Shown in pieces: positions 20,361 to 31,322 of a stretch of 64,000 bases of DNA (its first letter is position 1; each line of letters opens with the position of its first letter). The notes below the pieces were generated by a model. That model did not search any database and had not been told where the DNA came from. It worked only from the letters and a program-made list of their open reading frames with translations. Source of the stretch: Sphingomonas sp. Leaf22 (GTDB lineage Bacteria > Pseudomonadota > Alphaproteobacteria > Sphingomonadales > Sphingomonadaceae); NCBI RefSeq assembly GCF_001421715.1, contig NZ_LMKP01000041.1:326855-390854 (forward strand). The letters run 5' to 3'. A program made the translations under genes and the position numbers.

Positions 20361-20736
20361 CGGCCCGCCGACAAGGACGTCACCCCAGCGAAGGCTGGGG
20401 TCTCGTGCGGCTCCTGCCTTGTGCTCCAACCGGGAGACCCCAGCCTTCGCTGGGGTGACGATGGTTGCGGCAAACACCAACCCCGTCATCCCGGCGAAGG
20501 CCGGGATCCAAGGTTCCGCAAGCGCCAACGTCGTCGGTCGTGCGGCGCGGTGGATCCCGGCCTTCGCCAGGATGACGGTGTTAGCGAGGGAACGCATCGC
20601 CCGGTTTCATCGTCGTTCCCGCGCTGGCGGGAACCCATAGCCGCAACACGCGCAGATCGAACCGCAACGTCAGCGCATATGGATCCCCGGCCGTCGCGGG
20701 AATGACGGAGGGGGCGTTACGCACACCCGCCAGCGA
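20361..20736. repeat. three tandem inverted pairs of a palindromic repeat
   Basis: No gene is present. Three inverted pairs follow one another: 20378-20404 with 20434-20460 (GTCACCCCAGCGAAGGCTGG and complement), 20485-20510 with 20551-20576, and 20611-20637 with 20680-20708 (more diverged). All belong to the GTCATCCCGGCGAAGGCCGG class also found in 1-600 and at 35748. The cluster lies between the convergent otsA and fumarase genes and could act as a transcription barrier. Confidence 0.85.
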
Positions 20737-22269
20737 TTACGCCCCCTCGAGCAACCGCTCCTTCGCGATCTTTTCGCGCCACACCAGCGGGGCGAGGTGG
20801 TGGACGTTCTGCCCTTCGCTATCCACCGCGACCGTGACCGGGAAGTCCTGCACCTCGAACTCGTAGATCGCTTCCATGCCAAGGTCCGCGAACCCGACGA
20901 CCTTCGACCCCTTGATAGCGCGCGCGACCAGATAGGCCGCGCCGCCGACCGCCATCAGATACGCCGACTTGCGCTCGGCGATCGCCTTGGTCGCATCGGC
21001 ACCGCGTTCGGCCTTGCCGACCATCGCCAGCAGCCCCTGATCGAGCATCATGCGGGTGAACTTGTCCATGCGGGTGGCGGTGGTGGGACCGGCCGGGCCG
21101 ACCACTTCCTCGCCGACCGGATCGACCGGCCCGACATAATAGATCACGCGCCCACGGAAATCGACGGGCAACTCCTCGCCCTTCGCCAGCATGTCGGCGA
21201 TCCGCTTGTGTGCGGCATCGCGACCGGTCAGCATCTTGCCGTTCAACAGCAACCGGTCGCCATGCTTCCATGTCGCAACGACGTCGGGGGTCAGCGTATC
21301 GAGGTCGACGCGGATCGCCGCCTTGTCCGGGGTCCAGTTGACGTCGGGCCAGTCGGCAAGGTTCGGCTGTTCGAGATAGGCCGGGCCGCTGCCGTCCAGC
21401 GTGAAATGCGCGTGGCGGGTCGCGGCACAGTTGGGGATCATCGCGACGGGCTTCGACGCGGCGTGCGTCGGCCAGTCGAGGATCTTCACGTCGAGCACCG
21501 TCGACAGCCCACCCAGTCCCTGTGCGCCGATGCCGAGCGCATTGACCTTGTCCATCAACTCGATCCGCAGCGCCTCGATATCGGTCTGGGCCCCACGTTC
21601 CTTCAACTGGCCCATATCGATCGGGGCCATCAGCGATTCCTTGGCCAGCAGCATCGCCTTTTCGGCGGTGCCGCCGATGCCGATGCCGATCATGCCCGGC
21701 GGACACCAGCCCGCGCCCATTTGCGGGATCATCTCCAATACCCAGTCGACGATCGAATCGCTGGGGTTCATCATCTTGAACTTGGACTTGTTTTCCGAGC
21801 CGCCACCCTTGGCCGCGACATCAACATGCACCTTGGTCCCCGGCACCATTTCGACGTGCAGCACCGACGGGGTATTGTCCTTGGTATTGCGCCGGGTGAA
21901 CGCCGGATCGGCGAGGATCGACGCGCGCAGCTTGTTCTCGGGGTGGAGATAGGCGCGGCGGACGCCTTCGTCGACGACCTCCTGCAACGACCGGTCGCTG
22001 TCGAGGCGACAATCCTGCCCCCACTTCACGAACACGGTGACGATGCCGGTATCCTGACAGATCGGGCGATGCCCCTCGGCACACATCCGGCTGTTGGTCA
22101 GGATCTGCGCGATCGCGTCCTTGGCGGCCGGCGAGGTTTCGGCGGCATAGGCCTCCCCCAGCGCGCGGATGTAATCCATCGGATGGTAATAGCTGATGAA
22201 CTGCAGCGCATCGGCGACGCTGTCGATCAGATCGGCTTCGGTGATGGTGACGGTCATCTGCAGGTCCAT
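20737..22269 (-). CDS. class I (iron-sulfur) fumarate hydratase
   Basis: This 510-residue enzyme hydrates fumarate to malate in the TCA cycle. It is the single-chain class I form with an oxygen-sensitive [4Fe-4S] cluster. The likely cluster cysteines are in RPICQDTG, GAGWCPPGMIG and MIPNCAATRHAHF. The C-terminal half carries VIYYVGPVDPVG and VGPAGPTTATRMDKF, the class I signature. I place the start at 22269; ATG 22257, four codons later, is also possible and neither has a strong ribosome site. An open frame continues to 23334, but it overlaps the divergent gene and is not protein-like. Confidence 0.93.
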   Translation of the reverse strand: MDLQMTVTITEADLIDSVADALQFISYYHPMDYIRALGEAYAAETSPAAKDAIAQILTNSRMCAEGHRPICQDTGIVTVFVKWGQDCRLDSDRSLQEVVDEGVRRAYLHPENKLRASILADPAFTRRNTKDNTPSVLHVEMVPGTKVHVDVAAKGGGSENKSKFKMMNPSDSIVDWVLEMIPQMGAGWCPPGMIGIGIGGTAEKAMLLAKESLMAPIDMGQLKERGAQTDIEALRIELMDKVNALGIGAQGLGGLSTVLDVKILDWPTHAASKPVAMIPNCAATRHAHFTLDGSGPAYLEQPNLADWPDVNWTPDKAAIRVDLDTLTPDVVATWKHGDRLLLNGKMLTGRDAAHKRIADMLAKGEELPVDFRGRVIYYVGPVDPVGEEVVGPAGPTTATRMDKFTRMMLDQGLLAMVGKAERGADATKAIAERKSAYLMAVGGAAYLVARAIKGSKVVGFADLGMEAIYEFEVQDFPVTVAVDSEGQNVHHLAPLVWREKIAKERLLEGA

Positions 22270-22389
22270 ATCGTTCGTTTTCCATTCTGCCCTACAGGCA
22301 GGAAGCGACCGCGTGCAAAGAATTCGTTCACGTTGCGCCGCTATCATCGCCCCGACACAGCAAGGGACGGGCAGTTGGCGATCGGCGGA

Positions 22390-24423
22390 ATGAAGGCGAC
22401 GTTGCGATCGTGGGTACAGCGGCCCGACGATTCGACCGGCCTGTCCGCCGAGCGTGCCGTCCGGCTGTTGCGCGAGGCGGAGGATCACGGCCCGAACTGG
22501 TTCTGGCAGACCGATCGCAACGGCCGCGTCGCCTATCTGAGCGACAAGATCGCAAACGTATTCGCCGCGGCCGATATCGACCCGGTCGGTGCCGTGCTGG
22601 CCGACCTGTTGCGGATCGCCGGGGGCGAATCCGGACGCGACGATCCGGAACGCACGCTCGCCTTCCACCTGTCGGCGCGTACCGCCTTCACCGACTATGC
22701 CGTCACCCCGGCCATTCCCGGCGATCGCGACTGGAGCTGGAGCGTATCGGGCAGCCCGTTCACCGATCCGTTCGGCCGGTTCGAAGGGTTCGTCGGCACC
22801 GGCACCGACATGGCGGCGGTGCGCGAATCGGATGCGGAGATCACGCGCCTCGCACTGTTCGACAGCCTGACCGGCCTCGCCAATCGCCAGCGGATGCACA
22901 TCTCGCTCGAACAGACGCTGGCGCAGCCGGGCTATGACGGCACCGCGCTGTTCCTGCTCGATCTCGACCGGTTCAAGGCGGTGAACGATACGCTCGGCCA
23001 TCCGGTCGGCGATGCTCTCCTGAAGCAGGTCGCCGAACGGCTGCTCCGCGTCGTCGACGATGCCGGGCTGGTCGGGCGGCTGGGCGGCGACGAATTTCAG
23101 GTCGTCCTGCCGCGGATGGGCAACCGGACGCAGATGGCGACGCTGGCGCAGGCGATCATCGCGTCGCTGTCGCAACCCTATTTCCTGAGCGGCCATACGG
23201 TATCGATCGGCTGTTCGATCGGCATCGCCGTGTCGCCCGACGACGGGGCGACCCCCGACGCGCTGGTCAGCCACGCCGACCTCGCGCTCTATGCCGCCAA
23301 GGATGCCGGACGCGGCGTCCACCGCTTCTTCCACGATGCGCTATTGGACGGTGCCCGATCGCGCCAGCAGATGGCCGACGACCTGCGCGTCGCGCTGTCG
23401 CGCGACCAGTTGCGCATCGTCTATCAACCGGTCGTCGCGCTGGCGGACGGGCGGATCACCGGGTTCGAGGCGCTGGTACGCTGGGACCATCCGACGCGCG
23501 GCACCGTGCCGCCGCAGGATTTCCTCGGCGTGGCGGAGGAATGCAAGCTGACCGGGCAGATCGGCGAATGGGTCCTGCGCACCGCCTGTCACGATGCGGC
23601 GTCATGGCCGGAAGCCACGCGGCTGTCGGTCCCGTTGTCGGGCGCGCAACTGGCCGATCCGGCGCTGACCGCGATCCTGACCAATGCCGTCGCCCGCGCC
23701 GGCCTGCCCGCCGAGCGGCTGGAACTGAGCATCGCGGAGGCCAGCGTGCTGCGCGACCTGCCCGCCGCCATCGCGACCTTCGCGGCGTTGCAGGGGATCG
23801 GCATCTGCCTTGCCCTCGACGATTTCGGGGCGGGACAGGCGTCGATGACCTGCCTGCGCCGCGTGCCCTTCGACCGGATCAAGATCGACCGGTCGTTCGT
23901 GCGCGGCGTCAGCGATCCCGAAGGGCGCAACGCCGCCGTGGTCCGCTCGATCGTGACGCTTGCCGAACAGCTCGGCATCGCGACGACGGCGCGGGGCATC
24001 GAATATCATGACGAGCTGGCGGTACTCCGCGACCTTGGCTGCACCGACGTACAGGGGCCGGTCTATGGCGCGCCGCTCGACGGGGCCACCGCCGCCGCGC
24101 GGTTGTCGGCCGATGGCGGCGCGTTGAGCCCGCAGGGGCCGAAGGCCGAACGCGCGGCACGGACACGGATGCTGCGATCGACCACGATCGAACTGGGTGG
24201 TCGCAGCCGTCCGGCCCGCATTCGCGACCTGTCGACCACCGGCGCGCTGATCGACCTCGTCGATTTCGGCGAAGCCGCGATCGGATCGGTCGTCCGGATC
24301 GATACCGGCGGCGGCCACTGGGCGGCCGCGACGATCCGCTGGGCGGAGGACGGCCGCGCCGGCCTTCATTTCGACCGCCCGATCGTGGTCGAACGCCGCG
24401 TGACCATCCGCCGCAAGGAATGA
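22390..24423 (+). CDS. PAS-GGDEF-EAL-PilZ protein with degenerate EAL domain
   Basis: This is a 677-residue cyclic-di-GMP signalling protein. It has an N-terminal PAS-like domain (WFWQTDRNGRVAYLSD, about 37-150) and a GGDEF domain with an intact RLGGDEF signature. An EAL domain starts at FEALVRWDHP, and a C-terminal PilZ-like domain carries the DLSTTG motif (D-x-S-x-x-G). The diguanylate cyclase half looks competent. In the EAL half several residues that bind metal or catalyse are replaced: the usual VNLS asparagine is proline (VPLS), the first glutamate of the ExTE motif is serine (SIAE), and the AEGVE motif reads ARGIE. Phosphodiesterase activity is therefore doubtful. No transmembrane segment is seen. 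It is divergent from the fumarase gene. Confidence 0.88.
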   Translation: MKATLRSWVQRPDDSTGLSAERAVRLLREAEDHGPNWFWQTDRNGRVAYLSDKIANVFAAADIDPVGAVLADLLRIAGGESGRDDPERTLAFHLSARTAFTDYAVTPAIPGDRDWSWSVSGSPFTDPFGRFEGFVGTGTDMAAVRESDAEITRLALFDSLTGLANRQRMHISLEQTLAQPGYDGTALFLLDLDRFKAVNDTLGHPVGDALLKQVAERLLRVVDDAGLVGRLGGDEFQVVLPRMGNRTQMATLAQAIIASLSQPYFLSGHTVSIGCSIGIAVSPDDGATPDALVSHADLALYAAKDAGRGVHRFFHDALLDGARSRQQMADDLRVALSRDQLRIVYQPVVALADGRITGFEALVRWDHPTRGTVPPQDFLGVAEECKLTGQIGEWVLRTACHDAASWPEATRLSVPLSGAQLADPALTAILTNAVARAGLPAERLELSIAEASVLRDLPAAIATFAALQGIGICLALDDFGAGQASMTCLRRVPFDRIKIDRSFVRGVSDPEGRNAAVVRSIVTLAEQLGIATTARGIEYHDELAVLRDLGCTDVQGPVYGAPLDGATAAARLSADGGALSPQGPKAERAARTRMLRSTTIELGGRSRPARIRDLSTTGALIDLVDFGEAAIGSVVRIDTGGGHWAAATIRWAEDGRAGLHFDRPIVVERRVTIRRKE

Positions 24424-24449
24424 CGCGCCGACGCCGCCCTTCCCCTTGA

Positions 24450-26621
<2,172 letters not shown>

Positions 26622-26773
26622 CGTTTTTGCAACGCATCAAAACAGACTGACACCCCCGCTTCCGGTTGTCGCAAAATAGAAATATGGGACGTTCATTGGC
26701 ACCGGGACGGTGAAAGACACCGCCTGAACCAGCGTACGAGCCGCGCCACCCATTTGCGATTCCAGGGGGACCT

Positions 26774-29266
26774 ATGAACACCAAGCTTTATGCCGGCGTG
26801 GCCTTTGCCGCGCTCCTGCTCCCGGCCTCGGCCTTCGCGCAGTCAACCGGTTCGCAGGATTTCGAAGATGCCGAAATCGTTGTGACCGGCTCGGCCGACC
26901 GCGATGTCGGCGGCGTCCGCATTCCCGATTCGCCCAAGGCAAAGGTCGAGATCAGCCAGGAACTGATCCAGCGTCAGCAGCCCGGCCAGAGCGTGAACCA
27001 GATCCTGAACCTCGTTCCCGGCGTCAGCTTCACCAATAACGATCCGTTCGGTTCGTCGGGCGGCTCGTTCAGCATCCGCGGGTTCGATTCGAGCCGTATC
27101 GCGCAGACCTTCGACGGTCTGCCGCTGAACGATTCGGGCAACTATGCGCTGTATTCGAACCAGCAGGTCGACCCCGAACTGCTCGAAAGCGTCAACGTGA
27201 ACCTCGGTTCGACCGACGTCGACAGCCCGACCGCCGCGGCCGTCGGCGGCACGGTCAACATCAACACGCTGACCCCGACCGAGGAACGTGGCGCTTCGCT
27301 CGTCGCCAGCTACGGCAACATCGTCGCCGACGGTGCGGGCGACCGTCCGTTCCACCGCGTGTTCGGACTGATCCAGACCGGCGACATCACCGGCATGGGC
27401 ACCAAGGCATGGTTCGCGGCGTCGACCGCGCGCAACGCCGCCAGCTTCGCCAACTATGGTCAGGTGGACAAGCAGCAGTACAACGCGAAGATCCGTCAGG
27501 AAATTGGCGGCAACGGCGACTTCGTGGCGATCTCGGGCCACTATAACGAGAACCGCAACAATTTCGGCGGTTCCTCGCTGCGCGCGGACTCGTTCACCGG
27601 CACGGCCGGCAGCGCGCAGGCGAACAAGGCCAGCCGCTTCTACAATCTGGCCGGCGGTTATCCGTGCACCCGGGTGACGCCGGTGAACGGCACGGCCCAG
27701 CTTGAGCCGACGTCGAACTATTGCGGCACCGATTTCGAACGACGCTACAACCCGTCGAACACCGGCAACGTCCGGTTGAATTCGCTGTTTCACCTGTCCG
27801 ACGCACTGACCCTGTCGGTCGATGGCGGCTATCAGTATGTGAAGGCGAACGGCGGCGGCGTCACCGCTGCGCGCGAACAGTTTTTCACCTCGGGTACCGG
27901 TACCAACCTGACCGGCGTGTTCGGCGGCACCTATTATTACGGTCGCGACCTGAACGGTGATACGGACACGCTCGACCGCGTGCTAATCCTCAACCCCAGC
28001 CAGACGCGTACCGACCGCTATAACGCGATCGTCAACCTCGCGTACGAGTTCGACGCCAACAACCGCGTCCGCGTGAACTATGCGCTGGATACCGCCAGCC
28101 ATCGCCAGACCGGCGAAGGCGGCGGCCTGTTCAGCAATGGCGAACCGTTTGACGTGTTCGCATCGAACGACCCGCTGTCGGACGCGAATGGCGCCGTGCC
28201 GAACAAGCGCGACCGCCGCTCGACTGCTACCCTGCATCTGGTCGGTGCCGAATATCGCGGACGGTTCTTCGACGAGACCCTGACCGTCCTGATCGGCGGC
28301 AGCGGACGCTTCTTCACGCGCGACCTCAACCAGTATTGCTTCACTACCGCCAGCAACGGCAACGTCGATTGCCCGTCGGGCGGCAACGTCGCGGCGTATA
28401 TTGCCGCCAACCCCTATCGGGTCGCGGCCAATGGCCGTCCCAGCGGCGCGGCGGCACCGGTGTCGCGTACGCTGAACTACAGCCAGTTCACGCCGAACGT
28501 CGGCATGACCTACAACTTCACGCCGGCATTCAGCTTCGCTGTGAACTATTCGAAGAACGTGTCGGTCCCCGGCACCGATGCGCTGTACAACTCGCTGTAC
28601 GCCCCGACCGGCACGGCCGCCGCCAACCCGGCAGCGGAAACCTCGGACAGCTTCGACGCCGGCTTCCGCTACACGTCGAGCAAGGTTCAGGCCGCGATCA
28701 CGCCGTGGTATTCGCAGTACAAGAACCGTCTGGTGTCGGCGTACAACATCGAATGCGATTGCAACATCGACACCAACCTTGGTGACGTGAAGAAGTACGG
28801 CGTGGACGCCAGCGTCTCCTACCGTCCGGTTCGCGAAATCCTGCTCTATGCGTTCGGATCGTACATCGGCTCGGAAATCGTCAACGACGTCCGTTCGGGC
28901 GCGACGACGTTCTTCCCGACCGCCGGCAAGCGTGAACGCGGTGCGCCGGAATGGCTGGCCGGTGGTCGCGTACAGGCGTCGCTCGGCGATTTCGATCTCG
29001 GCGCGCAGGCCAAGTACACCAGCGAACGTTTTCTGAACGATATCAACACGGTGGAATTCAACGGCTACACCGTCGTCGATCTCGACGTCCGCTACTCGTT
29101 GGCCAGCGTCGGCCTGCCGAAGACCGCGTTGCAGCTGAACGTCACGAACCTGTTCGACGAATTCTATGTCGGCTCGTTCCCGGGCAGCCTGACCGGTGCC
29201 GGCACGGCGTTCGTCAACTTCGGTCCGCCGCGCGCGGTCATCGGTTCGCTGATCGTCGGCTTCTAA
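26774..29266 (+). CDS. TonB-dependent outer-membrane receptor
   Basis: This is an 830-residue receptor with signal peptide LYAGVAFAALLLPASAFAQ. The plug includes EIVVTGSADRDVGG, QILNLVPGVSFTNNDPFG, FSIRGFDSSRIAQTFDGLPL and VGGTVNINT. The barrel ends in VIGSLIVGF with a terminal phenylalanine. AGGGGGACCT lies directly before the ATG. It differs in length and plug sequence from the two receptors at 7.7-14 kb. The cargo is unknown. A strong terminator follows, and a LytS/LytTR two-component pair is next on the same strand. Confidence 0.9.
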   Translation: MNTKLYAGVAFAALLLPASAFAQSTGSQDFEDAEIVVTGSADRDVGGVRIPDSPKAKVEISQELIQRQQPGQSVNQILNLVPGVSFTNNDPFGSSGGSFSIRGFDSSRIAQTFDGLPLNDSGNYALYSNQQVDPELLESVNVNLGSTDVDSPTAAAVGGTVNINTLTPTEERGASLVASYGNIVADGAGDRPFHRVFGLIQTGDITGMGTKAWFAASTARNAASFANYGQVDKQQYNAKIRQEIGGNGDFVAISGHYNENRNNFGGSSLRADSFTGTAGSAQANKASRFYNLAGGYPCTRVTPVNGTAQLEPTSNYCGTDFERRYNPSNTGNVRLNSLFHLSDALTLSVDGGYQYVKANGGGVTAAREQFFTSGTGTNLTGVFGGTYYYGRDLNGDTDTLDRVLILNPSQTRTDRYNAIVNLAYEFDANNRVRVNYALDTASHRQTGEGGGLFSNGEPFDVFASNDPLSDANGAVPNKRDRRSTATLHLVGAEYRGRFFDETLTVLIGGSGRFFTRDLNQYCFTTASNGNVDCPSGGNVAAYIAANPYRVAANGRPSGAAAPVSRTLNYSQFTPNVGMTYNFTPAFSFAVNYSKNVSVPGTDALYNSLYAPTGTAAANPAAETSDSFDAGFRYTSSKVQAAITPWYSQYKNRLVSAYNIECDCNIDTNLGDVKKYGVDASVSYRPVREILLYAFGSYIGSEIVNDVRSGATTFFPTAGKRERGAPEWLAGGRVQASLGDFDLGAQAKYTSERFLNDINTVEFNGYTVVDLDVRYSLASVGLPKTALQLNVTNLFDEFYVGSFPGSLTGAGTAFVNFGPPRAVIGSLIVGF

Positions 29267-29291
29267 AGCCAACCGGACCAACCGACGCGAA

Positions 29292-29325
29292 CCGCCGTCC
29301 CGGCAACGGGGCGGCGGTTTTCGTT
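29292..29325 (+). terminator. intrinsic terminator after the TonB receptor
   Basis: CCGCCGTCCC-GGCAA-CGGGGCGGCGG forms a stem-loop followed by TTTTCGTTT, 26 nt after the stop codon. It separates the receptor from the histidine kinase operon. Confidence 0.8.
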
Positions 29326-29412
29326 TGGGGCGGCTTTGCGCTACAGCCCGGTTTCCATCCCGGCCCCGCCGCGATATGACGGCGACAAGGGGCCATAGTT
29401 GCGACGGAGCGC

Positions 29413-30513
29413 ATGACGCTTAAGCCCGCCATTTTCTCGCGCCCCTTCTTCGAACAGAAGAACCGCGCCTTCTGGCTGCTGCAGGCCGCCGGCTGGACCG
29501 GCTATCTGATCCTGCGCTCGGTCTCGACGCTGTCGAACGCCGCGTCGCTCAAAAGCGTGCTGGCGAATATCGTCGAGGTCATCGTCGGCTATTGCCTGAC
29601 GCTGTTGATGAGCGTGCTGTACGGCTATTACCGCTCGCTGCCGCGCGTGCCGGCGATCTTCCTGACGCTGTGCACCCTGTCGGCGGCGACCTTCGCCTAT
29701 TCGCTGATCGACGCGTTCGTCTTCACCTTCATCCGCAACGTGTCGCCCGATGTCAGCTTCTCGCTGGTGCTGGGTACGTTGTTCATCAACTTCACCGTGC
29801 TGGCCGGCTGGTCGGCCGCCTATTTCGGCATCAATTTCTATCTGGTCGTCGAACAGCAGGTCGACGAGATGCGGATGCTGGAGATGCAGGCATCGTCGGC
29901 ACAGCTGGCCATGCTGCGCTATCAGCTGAACCCGCACTTCCTGTTCAACACGCTCAATTCGATCTCGACGCTGGTGCTGCTCAAACAGACCGAGAAGGCG
30001 AATGTGATGCTCAGCCGCCTCGCCTCGTTCCTGCGCTACACGCTGGCGAACGAGCCGACCGCGCACGTCACGCTGGAGCAGGAGGTTGAAACGCTGAAAC
30101 TGTATCTCGATATCGAAAAGATGCGGTTCGAACATCGCCTGCGCACCGAATTCGATATCGACGCCCGCGTCATGCACGCGCGGCTGCCCTCGCTGCTGCT
30201 CCAGCCGTTGGTCGAAAACGCGATCAAATATGCGGTGACGCCGCAGGAGGATGGGGCCGATATCGCGATCACCGCTCGACTGGCCGGGGATCGGGTGCAG
30301 ATCGCCGTTTCCGATACCGGCCCCGGCTTGATCGACGGACCGAAGCGGCCGACGCTTTCCACCGGTGTCGGCATACAGAATATCCGGGACCGGCTGGCAC
30401 AGGCATACGGCCCCGATCATCGGTTCGATACCCGTTCGGGCAGCGGGGGCGGATTCGTGGTCGAGATCGAACTGCCGTTCCAGACGCAAGACGTTACCAA
30501 AGAGGCTGCATGA
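29413..30513 (+). CDS. LytS/YehU-type sensor histidine kinase
   Basis: This is a 366-residue membrane sensor kinase. About four hydrophobic segments fill residues 20-145 (for example VEVIVGYCLTLLMSVLYGYY). The His_kinase domain follows with the LytS-type H-box LNPHFLFNTLN, placing the phospho-accepting histidine at about H175. The ATPase has LLLQPLVENAIKYAV (N box) and DTGPGL (G1 box). It overlaps the next gene by 4 nt and pairs with that LytTR regulator. The stimulus is unknown. The N-terminal region has no recognisable ligand-binding domain beyond the membrane segments. Confidence 0.9.
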   Translation: MTLKPAIFSRPFFEQKNRAFWLLQAAGWTGYLILRSVSTLSNAASLKSVLANIVEVIVGYCLTLLMSVLYGYYRSLPRVPAIFLTLCTLSAATFAYSLIDAFVFTFIRNVSPDVSFSLVLGTLFINFTVLAGWSAAYFGINFYLVVEQQVDEMRMLEMQASSAQLAMLRYQLNPHFLFNTLNSISTLVLLKQTEKANVMLSRLASFLRYTLANEPTAHVTLEQEVETLKLYLDIEKMRFEHRLRTEFDIDARVMHARLPSLLLQPLVENAIKYAVTPQEDGADIAITARLAGDRVQIAVSDTGPGLIDGPKRPTLSTGVGIQNIRDRLAQAYGPDHRFDTRSGSGGGFVVEIELPFQTQDVTKEAA

Positions 30514-31322
30514 CCATCCGTACCATCCTTGTCGACGACGAATCGTTGGCGATTCAGGGCCTCGAATTACGCCTGCAGGCGCATGAGGATGTCGAGATCA
30601 TCGACAAATGCCAGAACGGCCGCGAGGCGATCCGTTCGATCAAGACCCACAAGCCCGACCTCGTCTTCCTCGACATCCAGATGCCGGGGTTCGACGGCTT
30701 TTCGGTGGTGCAGGGGTTGATGGAGGTCGAACCGCCGCTGGTGGTCTTCGTCACCGCCTATAGCGATCATGCGATCCGCGCGTTCGAGGCGCAGGCGGTC
30801 GATTACCTGATGAAGCCGGTCGAGGAATCGCGCCTCGCCGACACGCTCGACCGCGTGCGCCAGCGCCTGTCGGAAAAGCGCGGCCAGGCCGAGGTCGAGA
30901 AGCTCAAGGAAGTGCTCGCCGAAGTCGCCCCCGACACCGCGGCGGAAATGGAAGCGGCCGATGGCGGCGGCGACGATGCGCACGGGGCCAATCGCTTCGA
31001 AAAGCTCATCAACATCAAGGATCGCGGCCAGATCTTCCGCGTCGATGTCGACACGATCGAGATGATCGAGGCGGCGGGCGATTACATGGTCATCAACACC
31101 GGCGACAATTCGCTGGTGCTGCGCGAGACGATGAAGGACCTCGAAAAGCGGCTCGACCCGCGCCGGTTCCAGCGCGTCCACCGCTCGACCATCGTCAACC
31201 TCGACCTCGTCAAGCAGGTGAAGCCGCACACCAATGGCGAATGTTTCCTGATCCTCGAATCGGGCGCGCAGGTGAAGGTCAGCCGGTCGTACCGCGACGT
31301 GGTGGCGCGCTTCGTCCACTGA
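30510..31322 (+). CDS. LytTR-family DNA-binding response regulator
   Basis: This is a 270-residue regulator. Its receiver domain has the acidic pair D9/D10, the phosphorylation site D55 (FLDIQMPG), T82 and K102 (MKPVEE), so it looks fully functional. A charged linker (about 120-160, rich in E and A) leads to a LytTR DNA-binding domain beginning near DRGQIFRVDVDTIEMIEAAG and containing RRFQRVHRSTIVNL. It is the partner of the kinase encoded immediately upstream. Its stop codon shares bases with the start of trhO (TGATG), so trhO is in the same operon. Confidence 0.93.
   Translation: MTIRTILVDDESLAIQGLELRLQAHEDVEIIDKCQNGREAIRSIKTHKPDLVFLDIQMPGFDGFSVVQGLMEVEPPLVVFVTAYSDHAIRAFEAQAVDYLMKPVEESRLADTLDRVRQRLSEKRGQAEVEKLKEVLAEVAPDTAAEMEAADGGGDDAHGANRFEKLINIKDRGQIFRVDVDTIEMIEAAGDYMVINTGDNSLVLRETMKDLEKRLDPRRFQRVHRSTIVNLDLVKQVKPHTNGECFLILESGAQVKVSRSYRDVVARFVH

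Noticed and set aside
20737..23334. 865-codon frame extending the fumarase N-terminus
   Set aside because: The extension overlaps the divergent PAS-GGDEF gene and has no conserved sequence; a normal class I fumarase starts at about 22269.
20797..24423. 1208-codon plus-strand frame containing the PAS-GGDEF-EAL-PilZ protein
   Set aside because: The first 531 codons are antisense to fumarase. The recognisable protein starts at 22390.
30358..30372. CCACCGGTGTCGG similar to the LacI-type operator
   Set aside because: It lies inside the histidine kinase coding region, has only the central match, and there is no linked function.
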